From the NCBI RefSeq assembly GCF_029892065.1, contig NZ_CP120374.1, positions 372,001-436,000 of the forward strand: a stretch of DNA of 64,000 nt. Reading direction: 5' to 3'. Below are positions 44,379 through 53,913 of the stretch, in pieces. The notes beneath the pieces are model-generated. The model saw only the letters and a list, made by a program, of their open reading frames with translations, was not told the origin of the DNA and made no database searches. The stretch's first letter is position 1. Every line of letters begins with the position of its first letter. Origin of the DNA: Sinorhizobium garamanticum (GTDB lineage Bacteria; Pseudomonadota; Alphaproteobacteria; Rhizobiales; Rhizobiaceae). A program made the position numbers and the translations under genes.

Positions 44379-45367
44379 ACACGAACCGCTTGACCTCCAG
44401 CCTGATCGTCATTCCTTGCCTCAATGAGGCCGAGCACATCGAGGGGCTGGTCGCAAGACTGCGCCCGTCGCTGGAGCCGCTGAACGCGAAGATTGCGATC
44501 GTCGACGGCGGCAGCACCGACGGCACGCGCAAGATCGCCAGCCGCCTTGCCGCCGAGGACGAACGTGTCCTTTTCCTCGACAACCCGAAGCGCATACAGA
44601 GCGCCGCGATCAACCGCGCCGTTTCGGAACTTGGATCCTCCTTCGACTACCTGATCCGCGTCGACGCGCACGGGAGCTACCCGGACGACTATTGCCAGCG
44701 TCTCGTCGAAGAGGCCGTGGCGACCGACGCCGACTCGGTGGTCGTGGCGATGCAGACGGTTGGCTTCAGCACCTTTCAGAAGGCAACCGCCTTCGCCCAG
44801 AACTCGACGCTTGGCAACGGCGGCTCCAAACACCGGGCCGGCGCTGCCGGTCACTGGGCCGAACACGGACACCACGCGCTCATGCGCATCGCAGCTTTCC
44901 AGGCGGTCGGAGGCTACGACGAGACCTTCAGCCACAATGAAGATGCCGAACTGGATTACCGCTTGGCGAAAGCCGGGTACCGCATCTGGATGACCGACAA
45001 GACGAACATGGTCTACTACCCGCGCGCGAAGGTCGGTCCGCTCTTCCGGCAGTATTTCGGTTATGGCCGCGGCCGCGCAAAGAACATCCTCAAGCATCGC
45101 GCCATGCCCGGCTTGCGACAGATGCTGCCGCTGGCGGTCGCGCCCGTGGCGGTCGGGGCACTGCTTGCGGTCGTCAACTGGATCGCCGTCATTCCGTTCG
45201 GCGTCTGGGCTGTCGCGTGCCTCGGTTATGGCGCATGGATGGCGCTCGGCCAGCGAAATCCCTATGGGCCGCTGGCCGCGGTCTCGGCAATGGTCATGCA
45301 CCTCGCCTGGTCCGCCGGCTTCTGGCGCGAGCTTCTCGACTTGCGACGGTTTCGGGTGACCCCATGA
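44375..45367 (+). CDS. exoA: Glucosyltransferase, second sugar of the repeat
   Basis: This 330-residue GT2 enzyme has LIVIPCLNEAEHIEGLVARL at the N-terminus, the nucleotide site IVDGGSTDGTRKIA, DxD-like IRVDAHGSYP, acceptor region FSHNEDAELDYRLAKAGYRI and two C-terminal membrane segments (about 250-310). In S. meliloti ExoA transfers glucose in beta-1,3 linkage to the priming galactose. The ATG overlaps the exoL stop. Length equals what I recall for S. meliloti. Confidence 0.94.
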   Translation: MNTNRLTSSLIVIPCLNEAEHIEGLVARLRPSLEPLNAKIAIVDGGSTDGTRKIASRLAAEDERVLFLDNPKRIQSAAINRAVSELGSSFDYLIRVDAHGSYPDDYCQRLVEEAVATDADSVVVAMQTVGFSTFQKATAFAQNSTLGNGGSKHRAGAAGHWAEHGHHALMRIAAFQAVGGYDETFSHNEDAELDYRLAKAGYRIWMTDKTNMVYYPRAKVGPLFRQYFGYGRGRAKNILKHRAMPGLRQMLPLAVAPVAVGALLAVVNWIAVIPFGVWAVACLGYGAWMALGQRNPYGPLAAVSAMVMHLAWSAGFWRELLDLRRFRVTP

Positions 45368-46314
45368 TGGCCGCAATCAACCAAACCTCACAGAATCCGA
45401 TGCGGATCGATATCGCCGTCTGCACCTTTCGGCGGCCGGAGGTAGTCCAGACGCTCCGTTCGCTCGCGGCAATCACCGTGCCCGAGAGGGCCGTGATCCG
45501 TATCATCGTCGCAGACAATGACGTCGAACCGACCGCAAAGCCTCACGTCGAGGCCCTCCGCGCGGAGATGCCTTTCGACATTACCTATGTCCATTGCCCG
45601 GCGTCGAACATCTCGCTCGCGCGCAATGCCTGCCTTGACAGCAGCACAGGCGATTTTCTCGCCTTCATCGACGACGATGAGACCGCTTCGAAAGAGTGGT
45701 TGACCGCCCTCCTGGAAGCGGCGCGAGCGACCGGCGCCGAGGCGGTTCTGGGCCCCGTCCGTGCGGGCTACGACTCGTCGGCGCCCGCGTGGATGCGCCG
45801 CGGCGATTTTCATTCGACGCGGCCGGTATGGGTCGCTGGTGAAATTCGCACCGGCTATACCTGTAACGTTCTGCTGAACCTCGGAGCTCCGGCGGTGATT
45901 GGCCGTCGCTTCAAGCTCGCACTCGGCAAGAGCGGCGGCGAGGACACGGACTTCTTCGCCGCGGTGCATGACGCCGGAGGAACCATCGCTTTCGCCTCGG
46001 AAGCCTGGGTCCACGAACCGGTGCCGGAAAACCGCGCCTCGCTCTCTTGGCTTTCGAAGCGTCGCTTTCGCTCCGGCCAGACGCACGGCCGCCTGCTGAT
46101 GGAGAAGTCGAACCGTTCACGGCAGCCGTGGAACCTCGCCCTGGCCTCGGCCAAATCGGCCTATTGCTCGCTGGCGACCCTGCTTTTCCTGCCCTCGCCC
46201 GTGCACCGCTATCGTTTTGCGCTGCGCGCGATCATGCATGCCGGCGTCGTGAGCGGCCTCCTGGGACACAAGGAACTTGAACAATACGGAGCAACGGAGG
46301 TGACGTCGCAATGA
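45364..46314 (+). CDS. exoM: Glucosyltransferase, fourth sugar of the repeat
   Basis: This 316-residue GT2 enzyme has IDIAVCTFRRPEVVQTLRSL at the N-terminus, ASNISLARNACLD, DxD-like LAFIDDDETASKEW and the acid region GKSGGEDTDFFAAVHDAGG. ExoM adds the fourth sugar (beta-1,4-glucose) in S. meliloti. It overlaps exoA by 4 bases and exoO by 4 bases, so the run is tightly coupled. Confidence 0.93.
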   Translation: MMAAINQTSQNPMRIDIAVCTFRRPEVVQTLRSLAAITVPERAVIRIIVADNDVEPTAKPHVEALRAEMPFDITYVHCPASNISLARNACLDSSTGDFLAFIDDDETASKEWLTALLEAARATGAEAVLGPVRAGYDSSAPAWMRRGDFHSTRPVWVAGEIRTGYTCNVLLNLGAPAVIGRRFKLALGKSGGEDTDFFAAVHDAGGTIAFASEAWVHEPVPENRASLSWLSKRRFRSGQTHGRLLMEKSNRSRQPWNLALASAKSAYCSLATLLFLPSPVHRYRFALRAIMHAGVVSGLLGHKELEQYGATEVTSQ

Positions 46315-47357
46315 GCGGGCTCGTTCCGGACGTCACCTTTGTCGTGGCCGCCTACAATGCCGCGGGCACCATCGTGCGCGCCGTCGAGAGCGCACTTCGT
46401 CAGGAAGGCGTTTCCGTCGAAGTGGTTGTCGTCGACGACCGTTCATCGGACGGGACGTTGGAGATCGTTTCGACAATCGCCGACCCGAGGGTGCGCCTGA
46501 TTGCTCTCGAGCAAAATCGCGGCCCGGGTGGGGCCCGCAATGCCGGATTGGCGGCAGCACGCGGCAAGTGGATCGCGGTTCTCGATTCGGACGACACCGT
46601 GAGGCCGGATCGGCTGGCGCGTATGATTGAGCGCGCCGAGAAGACCGGAGCGCAGGTGGTCGTCGACAATCTCGACGTCGTCTCGCTCGACGGGCGGAGC
46701 GTCAGAATGTTCGCGGAGGCCGAACTCGCTAAGCGGCCGCTTTTGACGCTCCCCGCGTTCATCGAGTCGAACGTGATCTTCCGCGCGCAGCACAACTTCG
46801 GCTACATGAAGCCCGTCTTCGAACGGCACTTCCTACAGGAGCACGACCTTCGTTTCGACGAGGCGCTCCGGATCGGCGAGGACTATATCCTGCTTGCCTC
46901 GGCGCTTGCCTCTGGCGGCCGTTGCGCCATCGAGCCCTCGGCCGGCTATATCTATCATATCCGCGAGGGATCCATCTCACGCGTGCTCAAGCTCGACCAT
47001 ATCGACGCCATGATGTCCGCCGATGAAGCGTTCCTGCGTCGCTACCCCCTTGATATCCTGTCGGAGAGAATGCAGCGCAAGCGTACCCGCGGCTTCCACC
47101 AGGCGCGCTCGTTTCTCCTCCTGGTCGAGCAGTTGAAAAACAGATCGTTGGCTGGCGCATTGAAGGCCGCGCTCGCCGACCCGCTTGCGCTTCGGCATCT
47201 GCATATGCCGATCGCCGTACGACTGCGCCGCCTTGCGGCGCGCTCGGCAAACACCGCCCCCATGACGGCGGCGGCCGAACCACCCCCGCTGGGCGACAGC
47301 CCTCATAAGCAAAGGACGATAGAATGGACCGCATCAGGACCGTCAGGAAAGCAGTGA
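46311..47357 (+). CDS. exoO: Glucosyltransferase, fifth sugar of the repeat
   Basis: This 348-residue GT2 enzyme has [56 protein letters not shown] with SDDT (DxD region) and [13 protein letters not shown]. ExoO adds the fifth sugar, a beta-1,6-linked glucose beginning the side chain. It is related to ExoU in this cluster; the two probably arose by duplication. It overlaps exoN by 34 bases. Confidence 0.93.
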   Translation: MSGLVPDVTFVVAAYNAAGTIVRAVESALRQEGVSVEVVVVDDRSSDGTLEIVSTIADPRVRLIALEQNRGPGGARNAGLAAARGKWIAVLDSDDTVRPDRLARMIERAEKTGAQVVVDNLDVVSLDGRSVRMFAEAELAKRPLLTLPAFIESNVIFRAQHNFGYMKPVFERHFLQEHDLRFDEALRIGEDYILLASALASGGRCAIEPSAGYIYHIREGSISRVLKLDHIDAMMSADEAFLRRYPLDILSERMQRKRTRGFHQARSFLLLVEQLKNRSLAGALKAALADPLALRHLHMPIAVRLRRLAARSANTAPMTAAAEPPPLGDSPHKQRTIEWTASGPSGKQ

Positions 47358-48229
47358 TCCCCGTTGCCGGAAACGGAACCCGGTTCCTTCCCGCAACGAA
47401 GGCCATGCCGAAGGAAATGTTGACGATCGTCGATCGGCCCGTGGTTCAATACGCCGTGGACGAGGCCCGTCAGGCCGGCATCGAACACATCGTTTTCGTC
47501 ACCAGCCGCAACAAGCAGGCGATCGAGGACCACTTCGACGATGCGCCGGAACTCATCTCGTCACTGTCGCGCTCGGGCAAGAATGCGCAGATTTCCGAGC
47601 TCGAAAGCATGCTGCCGACGGCCGGCTCCGTGAGCTTCACACGACAGCAGGCTCCGCTCGGCCTTGGCCATGCGGTGTGGTGCGCGCGCGATCTCATTGG
47701 CGACGAGCCTTTCGCGCTGCTGCTTCCCGACATGGTTTCGTTCGGCGCACGCGGCTGCATGGCCGGCCTGATGGATCTCTACCAGGAGGTCGGAGGCAAT
47801 GTCGTCGGCGTCGAGCAATGCGCGCCCGAAGACGCCTCCAAATACGGCATCGTCGGCAAGGGCGGAACAGTGCGGCACGGCTTTGCGGTAACCGAGATGG
47901 TGGAAAAGCCCGCCGCAGGCGAGGCTCCGTCGAACTACTATCTCAACGGACGCTACATCCTTCAGCCGGAGATCTTTTCCATCCTCGCGCACCAGCAACG
48001 CGGCGCAGGCAACGAAATCCAACTGACCGACGGGATGCTGAAGCTTTCGGCAAATCAGCCCTTCCACGCCCATCCCTACGAAGGCAGAACCTTCGACTGC
48101 GGTTCGAAGCAAGGCTTCATCGAAGCGAATGTCGCCTTCGCGCTTAGCCGGGCGGATATCGGCGACATGGTTTTCGAATCCATTCGCGAGATCGTCTTGT
48201 CTCACGAAAGCCGCATCCGCGCGGCATAG
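47324..48229 (+). CDS. exoN: UTP-glucose-1-phosphate uridylyltransferase
   Basis: This 301-residue GalU-type enzyme makes UDP-glucose from UTP and glucose-1-phosphate, the donor for the Exo glucosyltransferases. The nucleotide-binding motif [20 protein letters not shown] is at about residue 12 (Asn replaces the usual Leu in GLGTR), with [20 protein letters not shown] for sugar binding and [16 protein letters not shown] near the C-terminus. It overlaps exoO by 34 bases and is followed by a perfect hairpin before exoP. Confidence 0.95.
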   Translation: MDRIRTVRKAVIPVAGNGTRFLPATKAMPKEMLTIVDRPVVQYAVDEARQAGIEHIVFVTSRNKQAIEDHFDDAPELISSLSRSGKNAQISELESMLPTAGSVSFTRQQAPLGLGHAVWCARDLIGDEPFALLLPDMVSFGARGCMAGLMDLYQEVGGNVVGVEQCAPEDASKYGIVGKGGTVRHGFAVTEMVEKPAAGEAPSNYYLNGRYILQPEIFSILAHQQRGAGNEIQLTDGMLKLSANQPFHAHPYEGRTFDCGSKQGFIEANVAFALSRADIGDMVFESIREIVLSHESRIRAA

Positions 48230-48240
48230 GCAAATGTTTC

Positions 48241-48263
48241 CCGGCGGCTCCTGGAGCCGCCGG
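48241..48263 (+). promoter_or_regulatory. Perfect hairpin between exoN and exoP
   Basis: CCGGCGGCTC pairs with GAGCCGCCGG across a 3-base loop, between the exoN stop and exoP start (48284). No T-run follows, so read-through is expected; it may be an attenuator, an mRNA-stability element, or a barrier that lowers exoP relative to exoN. Confidence 0.6.
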
Positions 48264-48283
48264 CTCACGGACCGGAGAAAAAA

Positions 48284-50650
48284 ATGAACAGAGCGGCCCC
48301 CATGAAACAAAGAAGTGTCCCCCTGAGCATCGTGCCCCGCGAAGAAGAATCCGACGGCTTCATCGATCTTGATCGGCTTCTGGCGATTGCCGCCCGCAGG
48401 GCCAAGCTGGTTGCGGCCTTTGTTGTCCTCTTCATCATGCTGGGCGTCGCCTACCTGCTGTTTGCGACGCCGACATACACGTCCATGACGCAAATTCTGC
48501 TCGACGAAAATCTGTCGAAATTTGCCGAGGAAGAGCCGACGCCAGCAAACAGCCAGATGCTGGACACGCAGATCGCGAGTGCCGTGGAGATTCTGAAGTC
48601 CGGCGAGCTTGCCTTGCGGGTCGTCGACAAACTCAATCTTTCCGAGAATGCCACGATCATGAATCCACCGCGCTCGCCGGTTGCGTACGTCAAGGATTGG
48701 GTGAGGACAGCGACCGGCCTCTTTTCGTCCGGTCCCACGGTTTCGGAGGAGGTAGTACGCAAAAATCGGCGACTGGCGGCGGCAGCGTTGATCCAACAGG
48801 CCCTGACGGTCGAGCGCGTATCGCGAAGCTCCGTCGTGGCCCTCTCCTATAAGTCGAACGACCCCCTCCTTGCCGCAACCGTCGTGCGTGGCTATGCGCA
48901 GGCCTATCTCACCGATCAGTTGAACGCCAATTTCGAAGCGACCGAACGTGCTTCCGTCTGGCTGCAGGAACGCCTCACGGACTTGCGGCAGCGCTCTTTG
49001 GCGGCGGCACTCGAGGTTGAGCAGTTCAGAAGCGATAACGGTCTGACCGCCGCACGCGGCGAGCTGATGTCCGAACAGCAATTGTCGGACCTCAACAGCC
49101 AGCTCATCGTCGCCCAGGCCGACACGGCCAGCGCCTCGGCGCGCTACAATCAGTTCAAGTCGATTATCGACCAGGGGCCGGAGACCGCCGTCAACAACGC
49201 GACCATTTCTCCCAAAGAGGGAGACAACATGGTTATCCGCGATCTCAGGGCGCGCTATCTCGCTGTTGTGAAACGCGAGCAGGAGGTCTCTCAGAGCTTT
49301 GGCGAGGACCACCCGCAGGCCGTATCACTGAGGACGGAGCAGGCCGACATGGGACGGCAGATCTACCAGGAACTGCAGCAACTGACGGCAAGCTACAAGA
49401 ATGAATACGAGGTCGCCCGTTCCCGCGAGCAGTCGTTGCGTGAAAGCATCGAAGGGGTCGTGGGGAAAAACTCGAACGCCAGCAAGTCATTGGTTCAGTT
49501 GAGGGAGCTGGAGCAGAAGGCGGCGGCGCTGAAGACGCTTTACGAGTCCTATCTCGGCCGCTACGAGCAGGCGGCGCAGCAACGCTCCTTCCCGATCGCC
49601 AAGGCTCGGGTCATCTCCGAAGCGGGCGTTCCCACCGCCCCGTCGAGCCCCAAGAAGACCCTGACGCTGGCGCTTTCCGCCGTGCTCGGCTTGATGGCCG
49701 GCGGCGCCTTCGCCGCCTTCCAGGAGTTCCGCGAGAGAACCTTCCGGCTTGAGGACGATGTGCGCACCATCCTCGGTCACAAGTCGCTCGGTTATGTGCC
49801 GTTGATCGGTACGCGGACGAAGAAGAGTGCGGAACTCGTGCGCACACGCTTTGCGTCCGACAGGCAACCAGAAGTAATCGGCGAAGAGACGGTGGCCTTT
49901 CAGCGCCTGGCGCGCATGGTCCTTGAAGCGCCACAATCCTCCTTTGCCGAGACCTTCCGGAATGCCAAGCTTGCCTGCGATCACATGCTGCACGGCAACG
50001 ATAGCCGCGTGATCGGGATCGTGTCCGCGGTTCCGGACGAGGGCAAATCCGTCATCGCCGCAAACTTCGCGGCGCAGTTGGCCGCGAGCGGAAAGCGGAC
50101 GCTCTTGATCGATGGCGATATCCGCAAGCCCGGCCTCACCCAGATGATCACGCCCGCCCCTCGCACGGGGCTCGTCGAGACGCTGATGGGTGAAGCCACC
50201 TGGCCCGCCGGCATCAAGGTCGACCAGCGCACCAAACTTGCGATCTTCCCTGTCGGCGGCGGGGCGTCCAACCATCAACCCCATCAGAGCCACGAACTGC
50301 TCGCCTCGGCTGCCATGGCAAACTTGATCGAGAATGCACGCAGCTCGTTCGACTACGTGGTCGTCGACCTCGCTCCGCTGGCGCCTGTCGTGGATGCGAA
50401 GGCCTTCGCTTCGCTTGCAGATGGTTTCATCTTCGTTGTCGAATGGGGAAAAACGCCGTCCCGACTGGTGCGCGACGTTCTGCATTCCGAGCCGCAGATC
50501 AATTCCAAGGTGCTCGGGGTTATCCTCAACAAGACCGACATGGATGAGCTTTCGAAGTACAGCGACTTCGGCGGTGTCGAGAAATATCGACATCGTTACG
50601 GCAAATACTATGTCGAGCATTCGATCAGCGGGGACCGCCCCGCAGCTTGA
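48284..50650 (+). CDS. exoP: Exopolysaccharide co-polymerase/tyrosine autokinase
   Basis: This 788-residue Wzc-type protein has an N-terminal cytosolic part, a first membrane segment (about 45-64), a periplasmic coiled-coil Wzz domain (about 70-460) and a second membrane segment (about 462-482). The cytosolic BY-kinase that follows has Walker A SAVPDEGKSVIAANFA (about 580), Walker A' TLLIDGDIRKPG and Walker B YVVVDLAPL, then a C-terminal tyrosine cluster (KYSDFGG..EKYRHRYGKYYVEH). It controls chain length and export with ExoQ and ExoF. GGAG lies 7 bases before ATG 48284; ATG 48302 is an alternative. Confidence 0.95.
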   Translation: MNRAAPMKQRSVPLSIVPREEESDGFIDLDRLLAIAARRAKLVAAFVVLFIMLGVAYLLFATPTYTSMTQILLDENLSKFAEEEPTPANSQMLDTQIASAVEILKSGELALRVVDKLNLSENATIMNPPRSPVAYVKDWVRTATGLFSSGPTVSEEVVRKNRRLAAAALIQQALTVERVSRSSVVALSYKSNDPLLAATVVRGYAQAYLTDQLNANFEATERASVWLQERLTDLRQRSLAAALEVEQFRSDNGLTAARGELMSEQQLSDLNSQLIVAQADTASASARYNQFKSIIDQGPETAVNNATISPKEGDNMVIRDLRARYLAVVKREQEVSQSFGEDHPQAVSLRTEQADMGRQIYQELQQLTASYKNEYEVARSREQSLRESIEGVVGKNSNASKSLVQLRELEQKAAALKTLYESYLGRYEQAAQQRSFPIAKARVISEAGVPTAPSSPKKTLTLALSAVLGLMAGGAFAAFQEFRERTFRLEDDVRTILGHKSLGYVPLIGTRTKKSAELVRTRFASDRQPEVIGEETVAFQRLARMVLEAPQSSFAETFRNAKLACDHMLHGNDSRVIGIVSAVPDEGKSVIAANFAAQLAASGKRTLLIDGDIRKPGLTQMITPAPRTGLVETLMGEATWPAGIKVDQRTKLAIFPVGGGASNHQPHQSHELLASAAMANLIENARSSFDYVVVDLAPLAPVVDAKAFASLADGFIFVVEWGKTPSRLVRDVLHSEPQINSKVLGVILNKTDMDELSKYSDFGGVEKYRHRYGKYYVEHSISGDRPAA

Positions 50651-50775
50651 GCCGATGGGTGTCCGCATCTGCCATAGGTGGATGCGGATGCGGCCCCGCT
50701 CGATCTTTTCATTGTTCCATTGGATCAACAAAATGATCTACCGATTTGAAATTCCGCCGTTTTTGGCGAAACGCC

Positions 50776-50988
50776 CTACGACGGCTTTCGATCGACTCTG
50801 AAGATCCAGGCCAGCGCCATCAGTGCGACCACGCCCGCCAGAATGGCGAGTGCCAGGACATAGAACAGGAAAAATTCGAGCAGGCTCGGAACAAGCCGCA
50901 GCGCACGACCCAACACCGTCGGCGACCGACGCCAATCCGGCAGTTCGTCTCGGTTGAAAGCTTCCAAACGACGTGCAAGGAACTGCAT
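50776..50988 (-). CDS. Small membrane protein downstream of thiD
   Basis: This 70-residue protein has a basic N-terminus (MQFLARRLEAFNRDELPDWR), one long hydrophobic stretch (about residues 40-62, probably one membrane span) and a short basic tail. ATG 50988 follows GAAGG; ATG 51024 would extend it. It lies 115 bases after thiD on the same strand. Function unknown. Confidence 0.55.
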   Translation of the reverse strand: MQFLARRLEAFNRDELPDWRRSPTVLGRALRLVPSLLEFFLFYVLALAILAGVVALMALAWIFRVDRKPS

Positions 50989-51103
50989 ATATCGCTGCCT
51001 TCGTGGAACCAGTCCATTAACCATGGACCAAAACATGTTGCGTCGCAACAGTGGCGACACCGGGGCGGCAGCTCGCATTCGACCTTGGGATACGGTGGTC
51101 CCA

Positions 51104-51898
51104 TCACCACCAGCGGTGGAAGTGATGCACAGGCCCCCGTCCTGCGCCCACCGACAAGGTATTCGCTGCGGAAAGCGCAGCATGCAGGTAGGCCTTCGCC
51201 TCGCGCACCGCCTCCACCAAAGGCCGTCCGAGCGCGAGACCGGCAGCGATGGCCGCCGAAAGCGTGCAGCCTGTGCCGTGATCGTTGATCGTCTCGATCC
51301 GGGCAGCCGGGAGGCGGACAATCGCGTTGCCGTCAAAGAAGAGATCCGTTGCCTCGCTGCCTCGCCGATGACCGCCCTTGACCAGCACGGAACGGGCACC
51401 GGTCTTGAGAATGGCTTCGGCCTGCCGCGCCATCTCCGTTTCGTCCTCGGCGACGGAACGGCCGGTCAGCAATGCGGCCTCCGGCAGGTTCGGAGTGGCA
51501 ACCAGTGCCAGCGGCAGGAGTTCATCTACCAGCGCCGCCACAGCATCCGGCCGCAGCAACCGGTCGCCGGAAGTCGCCACCATGACCGGATCGACAACGA
51601 CCTGCTTACCGAAGCGGCGCAGTCCGTCGGCGATGGCGGCGATCGTCTCCCGGCGCGAGACCATGCCAATCTTGACGGCGGCGACGTTGAGATCGGAAAG
51701 GACCGCGTCGATCTGTGCCGTGACGATTTCCGGTGAAAGGTCGGCAACGGCGGCGACGCCCTTCGTATTTTGCGCCGTCACCGCGGTGATGACGCTGGCG
51801 CCATAGACACCGAGGGCGGAGAAAGTCTTGAGGTCAGCCTGAATGCCGGCCCCACCGCCGGAATCGGAGCCTGCGATGGTCAGCGCGATTGGCGTCAT
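51104..51898 (-). CDS. thiD: Hydroxymethylpyrimidine/phosphomethylpyrimidine kinase
   Basis: This 264-residue ribokinase-fold enzyme phosphorylates HMP and HMP-phosphate for thiamine synthesis. The N-terminal LTIAGSDSGGGAGIQADLKT is diagnostic; VVVDPVMVATSGDRLL, VLVKGGHRRGSEATD and the ATP/anion-hole segment INDHGTGCTLSAAIAAGLAL complete the active site. A TPP riboswitch precedes it. As I recall thiD also follows exoP in S. meliloti. Confidence 0.96.
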   Translation of the reverse strand: MTPIALTIAGSDSGGGAGIQADLKTFSALGVYGASVITAVTAQNTKGVAAVADLSPEIVTAQIDAVLSDLNVAAVKIGMVSRRETIAAIADGLRRFGKQVVVDPVMVATSGDRLLRPDAVAALVDELLPLALVATPNLPEAALLTGRSVAEDETEMARQAEAILKTGARSVLVKGGHRRGSEATDLFFDGNAIVRLPAARIETINDHGTGCTLSAAIAAGLALGRPLVEAVREAKAYLHAALSAANTLSVGAGRGPVHHFHRWW

Positions 51899-52017
51899 CG
51901 GATTTTCACCGTGACGACAGATAGAAACGAAAAAAGGCGCATCATGGTCGGTCTCCAGATTGGAACATCACGGAGATCCAGGAAATCGCGGAGAAGTGGC
52001 TAGAGCGCCTTCAAAGG

Positions 52018-52110
52018 CCCTGTTCCCGTTCCTACGCCGGCATAACCCGGATCAGGTTCAAGGGTCCGGCTCACCGCCATCTCAGCACCGCTCAGTGCTC
52101 CCCTCGGAAT
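52018..52110 (-). promoter_or_regulatory. TPP riboswitch (THI element) upstream of thiD
   Basis: On the minus strand the order is GGGGAGC, GCTGAGATGGCGGTGAGCC, ACCCTTGAACCTGATCCGGG, TTATGCCGGCGTAGGAACGGG. These are the conserved THI-box parts (CUGAGA, ACCCUUGAACCUGAUC, CGGCGUAGGGA-like end). It lies about 120 bases before the thiD ATG and should switch the gene off when thiamine pyrophosphate is abundant. Confidence 0.95.
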
Positions 52111-52283
52111 GTTGGCATTGTATCGGACAGCGGTGCCTATCTGTCAACGTGGTCGCCAGTCGGCTCGCCTGTGGTGTCTGCGAAGGCCTCATGAACCTCG
52201 TTGCGCGCGATCTCTGCGAGCGTGCCATCGCTAAATCGATACCGATCAAGGTGTCATGCAGTAGGACAATTGATACCGTTTCA

Positions 52284-52877
52284 TCATGCCCTGTCAGACA
52301 CGAAGGCTAGTGATGCCCTGCGCCCGATTGCGCGCAGGCGGTCAACGCCGAGACCGTCACGCGCACTTGCCGAGATGCCCGCCAGCACCGCCATCACATA
52401 GTCGGCGATCTCGTCCGCCCGGTCAGTCTCTCGCCGGGCGATGGCGTCGCGCACCACCTGCCGGCTGCGACGCCAGAGCGTCTTTGCCTTGTCGCAAGCG
52501 ACGGCATCCGTACCGCCGCGCGCACCTTCGATAACCAGACAGCCAGTTGCTTCAGGATGTGCCGTATAGGACACCGCTGCTGCTTCGAACAGCGCCGCCA
52601 GCGCGTCGTCCAATGACTTTTCCGGCGCGAGCAAATGATCGAAGTCCAGGCCTTCCGTCTTCGCGTAGCGCTCCAGCGCACGCCCGTAGAGATCGGCCTT
52701 GCTGCCGAATGCGGCATAGAAGCTCGGCGGATTGATCCCGAGAGCTCCCGTCAGGTCCGTGAGGCTGACCGCATCATACCCCCGTTGATGGAACAGCGCC
52801 TGCGCCTTGCCCACGGCTTCGTCGACGTCAAAGGCTCGAGGTCGGCCGCGCGGTTTCACATTTTTTGTATCGCTCAC
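52284..52877 (-). CDS. TetR/AcrR-family repressor
   Basis: This 197-residue regulator has an N-terminal helix-turn-helix (ALFHQRGYDAVSLTDLTGAL, then GINPPSFYAAFGSKADLYGR, about residues 28-68) and a C-terminal ligand domain. GTG 52877 is the start. It diverges from a short-chain dehydrogenase gene, with a palindrome between them, the usual arrangement for a local repressor. Confidence 0.9.
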   Translation of the reverse strand: MSDTKNVKPRGRPRAFDVDEAVGKAQALFHQRGYDAVSLTDLTGALGINPPSFYAAFGSKADLYGRALERYAKTEGLDFDHLLAPEKSLDDALAALFEAAAVSYTAHPEATGCLVIEGARGGTDAVACDKAKTLWRRSRQVVRDAIARRETDRADEIADYVMAVLAGISASARDGLGVDRLRAIGRRASLAFVSDRA

Positions 52878-52912
52878 TACAAAATTCCTTGCACTCGCCT
52901 TCCATTCCTTTT

Positions 52913-52930
52913 ATGTAGCGCCTACTACAT
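52913..52930. promoter_or_regulatory. Likely TetR operator
   Basis: ATGTAG (52913-52918) and CTACAT (52925-52930) form an inverted repeat with a 6-base spacer between the divergent TetR and dehydrogenase genes. A CACTACAAAA sequence at the tetR start may be a second half-site. Confidence 0.6.
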
Positions 52931-52949
52931 TTTCCTCAAGGAGACAAAC

Positions 52950-53663
52950 ATGGCGAATTTCAGTGGAAAGAAGATTTTGGTCATCGGCGGCAGCCGCGGC
53001 ATCGGTGCGGCCATCGTCCGGCGTTTCGCCAATGAAGGGGCGACCGTTGCCTTCACCTATGCAGGGGCAACCGAGGCGGCAAAAGCACTGGCGTCGGAAA
53101 CGGCCTCGACTGCGATCCAATCCGATGCCGCGGACCGGGACGCCGTCGTCAGGGTTGTGAGGAACCAAGGCGCGCTCGATGTACTCGTGGTGAACGCGGG
53201 AACCCTGGTGCTCGGCGATCCCCTGGACGTGGATGCGGATGCCGTCGACCGGATGATCGACGTGAATGTACGCGCACCCTATCACGCGGCGGTCGAAGCC
53301 GCGCGGCAGATGCCCGAGGGCGGCCGCATCATCATCGTCGGCTCGGTAAACGGTGACCGAATGCCCTTCGCCGGCGGTGCCGCTTACGCACTGACCAAGT
53401 CGGCCGTGCAGGGCATGGCCCGCGGTCTTGCCCGCGATTTCGGCGCCAGGGGCATAACCGTCAATGTCATCCAGCCCGGTCCGACATCGACGGACATGAA
53501 CCCGGAAGACGGCCCGATGAGCGAATTCATGCACAGCTTCATGGCAATCAAGCGCCATGGCCGCCCGGAGGAAGTCGCCGGTCTTGCAGCCTATCTCGCA
53601 GGCCCCGAAGCCGGTTTCACGACCGGAGCGCTTCATACCATCGACGGCGGCTTTGGCGCGTAG
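52950..53663 (+). CDS. Short-chain dehydrogenase/reductase
   Basis: This 237-residue classical SDR has ILVIGGSRGIGAAIVRRFAN (cofactor motif TGxxxGxG variant), VLVVNAGTLVLGD (NAG motif), the catalytic serine in IIIVGSVNGD and YALTKSAVQGMARGLAR with the Tyr-x3-Lys pair, ending FTTGALHTIDGGFGA. ATG 52950 follows AAGGAGA. Probably regulated by the divergent TetR protein; substrate unknown. Confidence 0.93.
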   Translation: MANFSGKKILVIGGSRGIGAAIVRRFANEGATVAFTYAGATEAAKALASETASTAIQSDAADRDAVVRVVRNQGALDVLVVNAGTLVLGDPLDVDADAVDRMIDVNVRAPYHAAVEAARQMPEGGRIIIVGSVNGDRMPFAGGAAYALTKSAVQGMARGLARDFGARGITVNVIQPGPTSTDMNPEDGPMSEFMHSFMAIKRHGRPEEVAGLAAYLAGPEAGFTTGALHTIDGGFGA

Positions 53664-53680
53664 GACGCCGCCGCGATCCG

Positions 53681-53712
53681 ACCCCGTGCGGCGGTTGCGG
53701 CCGGCACGGGGT
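53681..53712 (+). terminator. Terminator-like hairpin after the dehydrogenase gene
   Basis: ACCCCGTGC (53681-53689) pairs with GCACGGGGT (53704-53712), 18 bases after the stop codon. Only a weak T-rich tail follows (TTGTGG). Confidence 0.5.
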
Positions 53713-53913
53713 TGTGGCCCGTCGGCAATATCTCCGAACACGCGCAAAACGGACTCGCAACACGGCCACGCCGTTGCGAAAGCTGCACATTTTGGTGAAA
53801 GCGGCCTTCCACGACAGATCGTGATTGGACTTCGGCACGCGCAAGAGTCACCTTTATAGCCGGGCTGAATTCGGAACTGGGGCGGAGCAACTATCGTCTG
53901 AATGGAGGCCAAA

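Noticed and set aside
47561..49312. 583-codon minus-strand frame across exoN and exoP
   Set aside because: Antisense to two well-identified exo genes; no domain recognised.
49487..50731. 414-codon minus-strand frame opposite exoP
   Set aside because: Antisense shadow of the ExoP kinase region.
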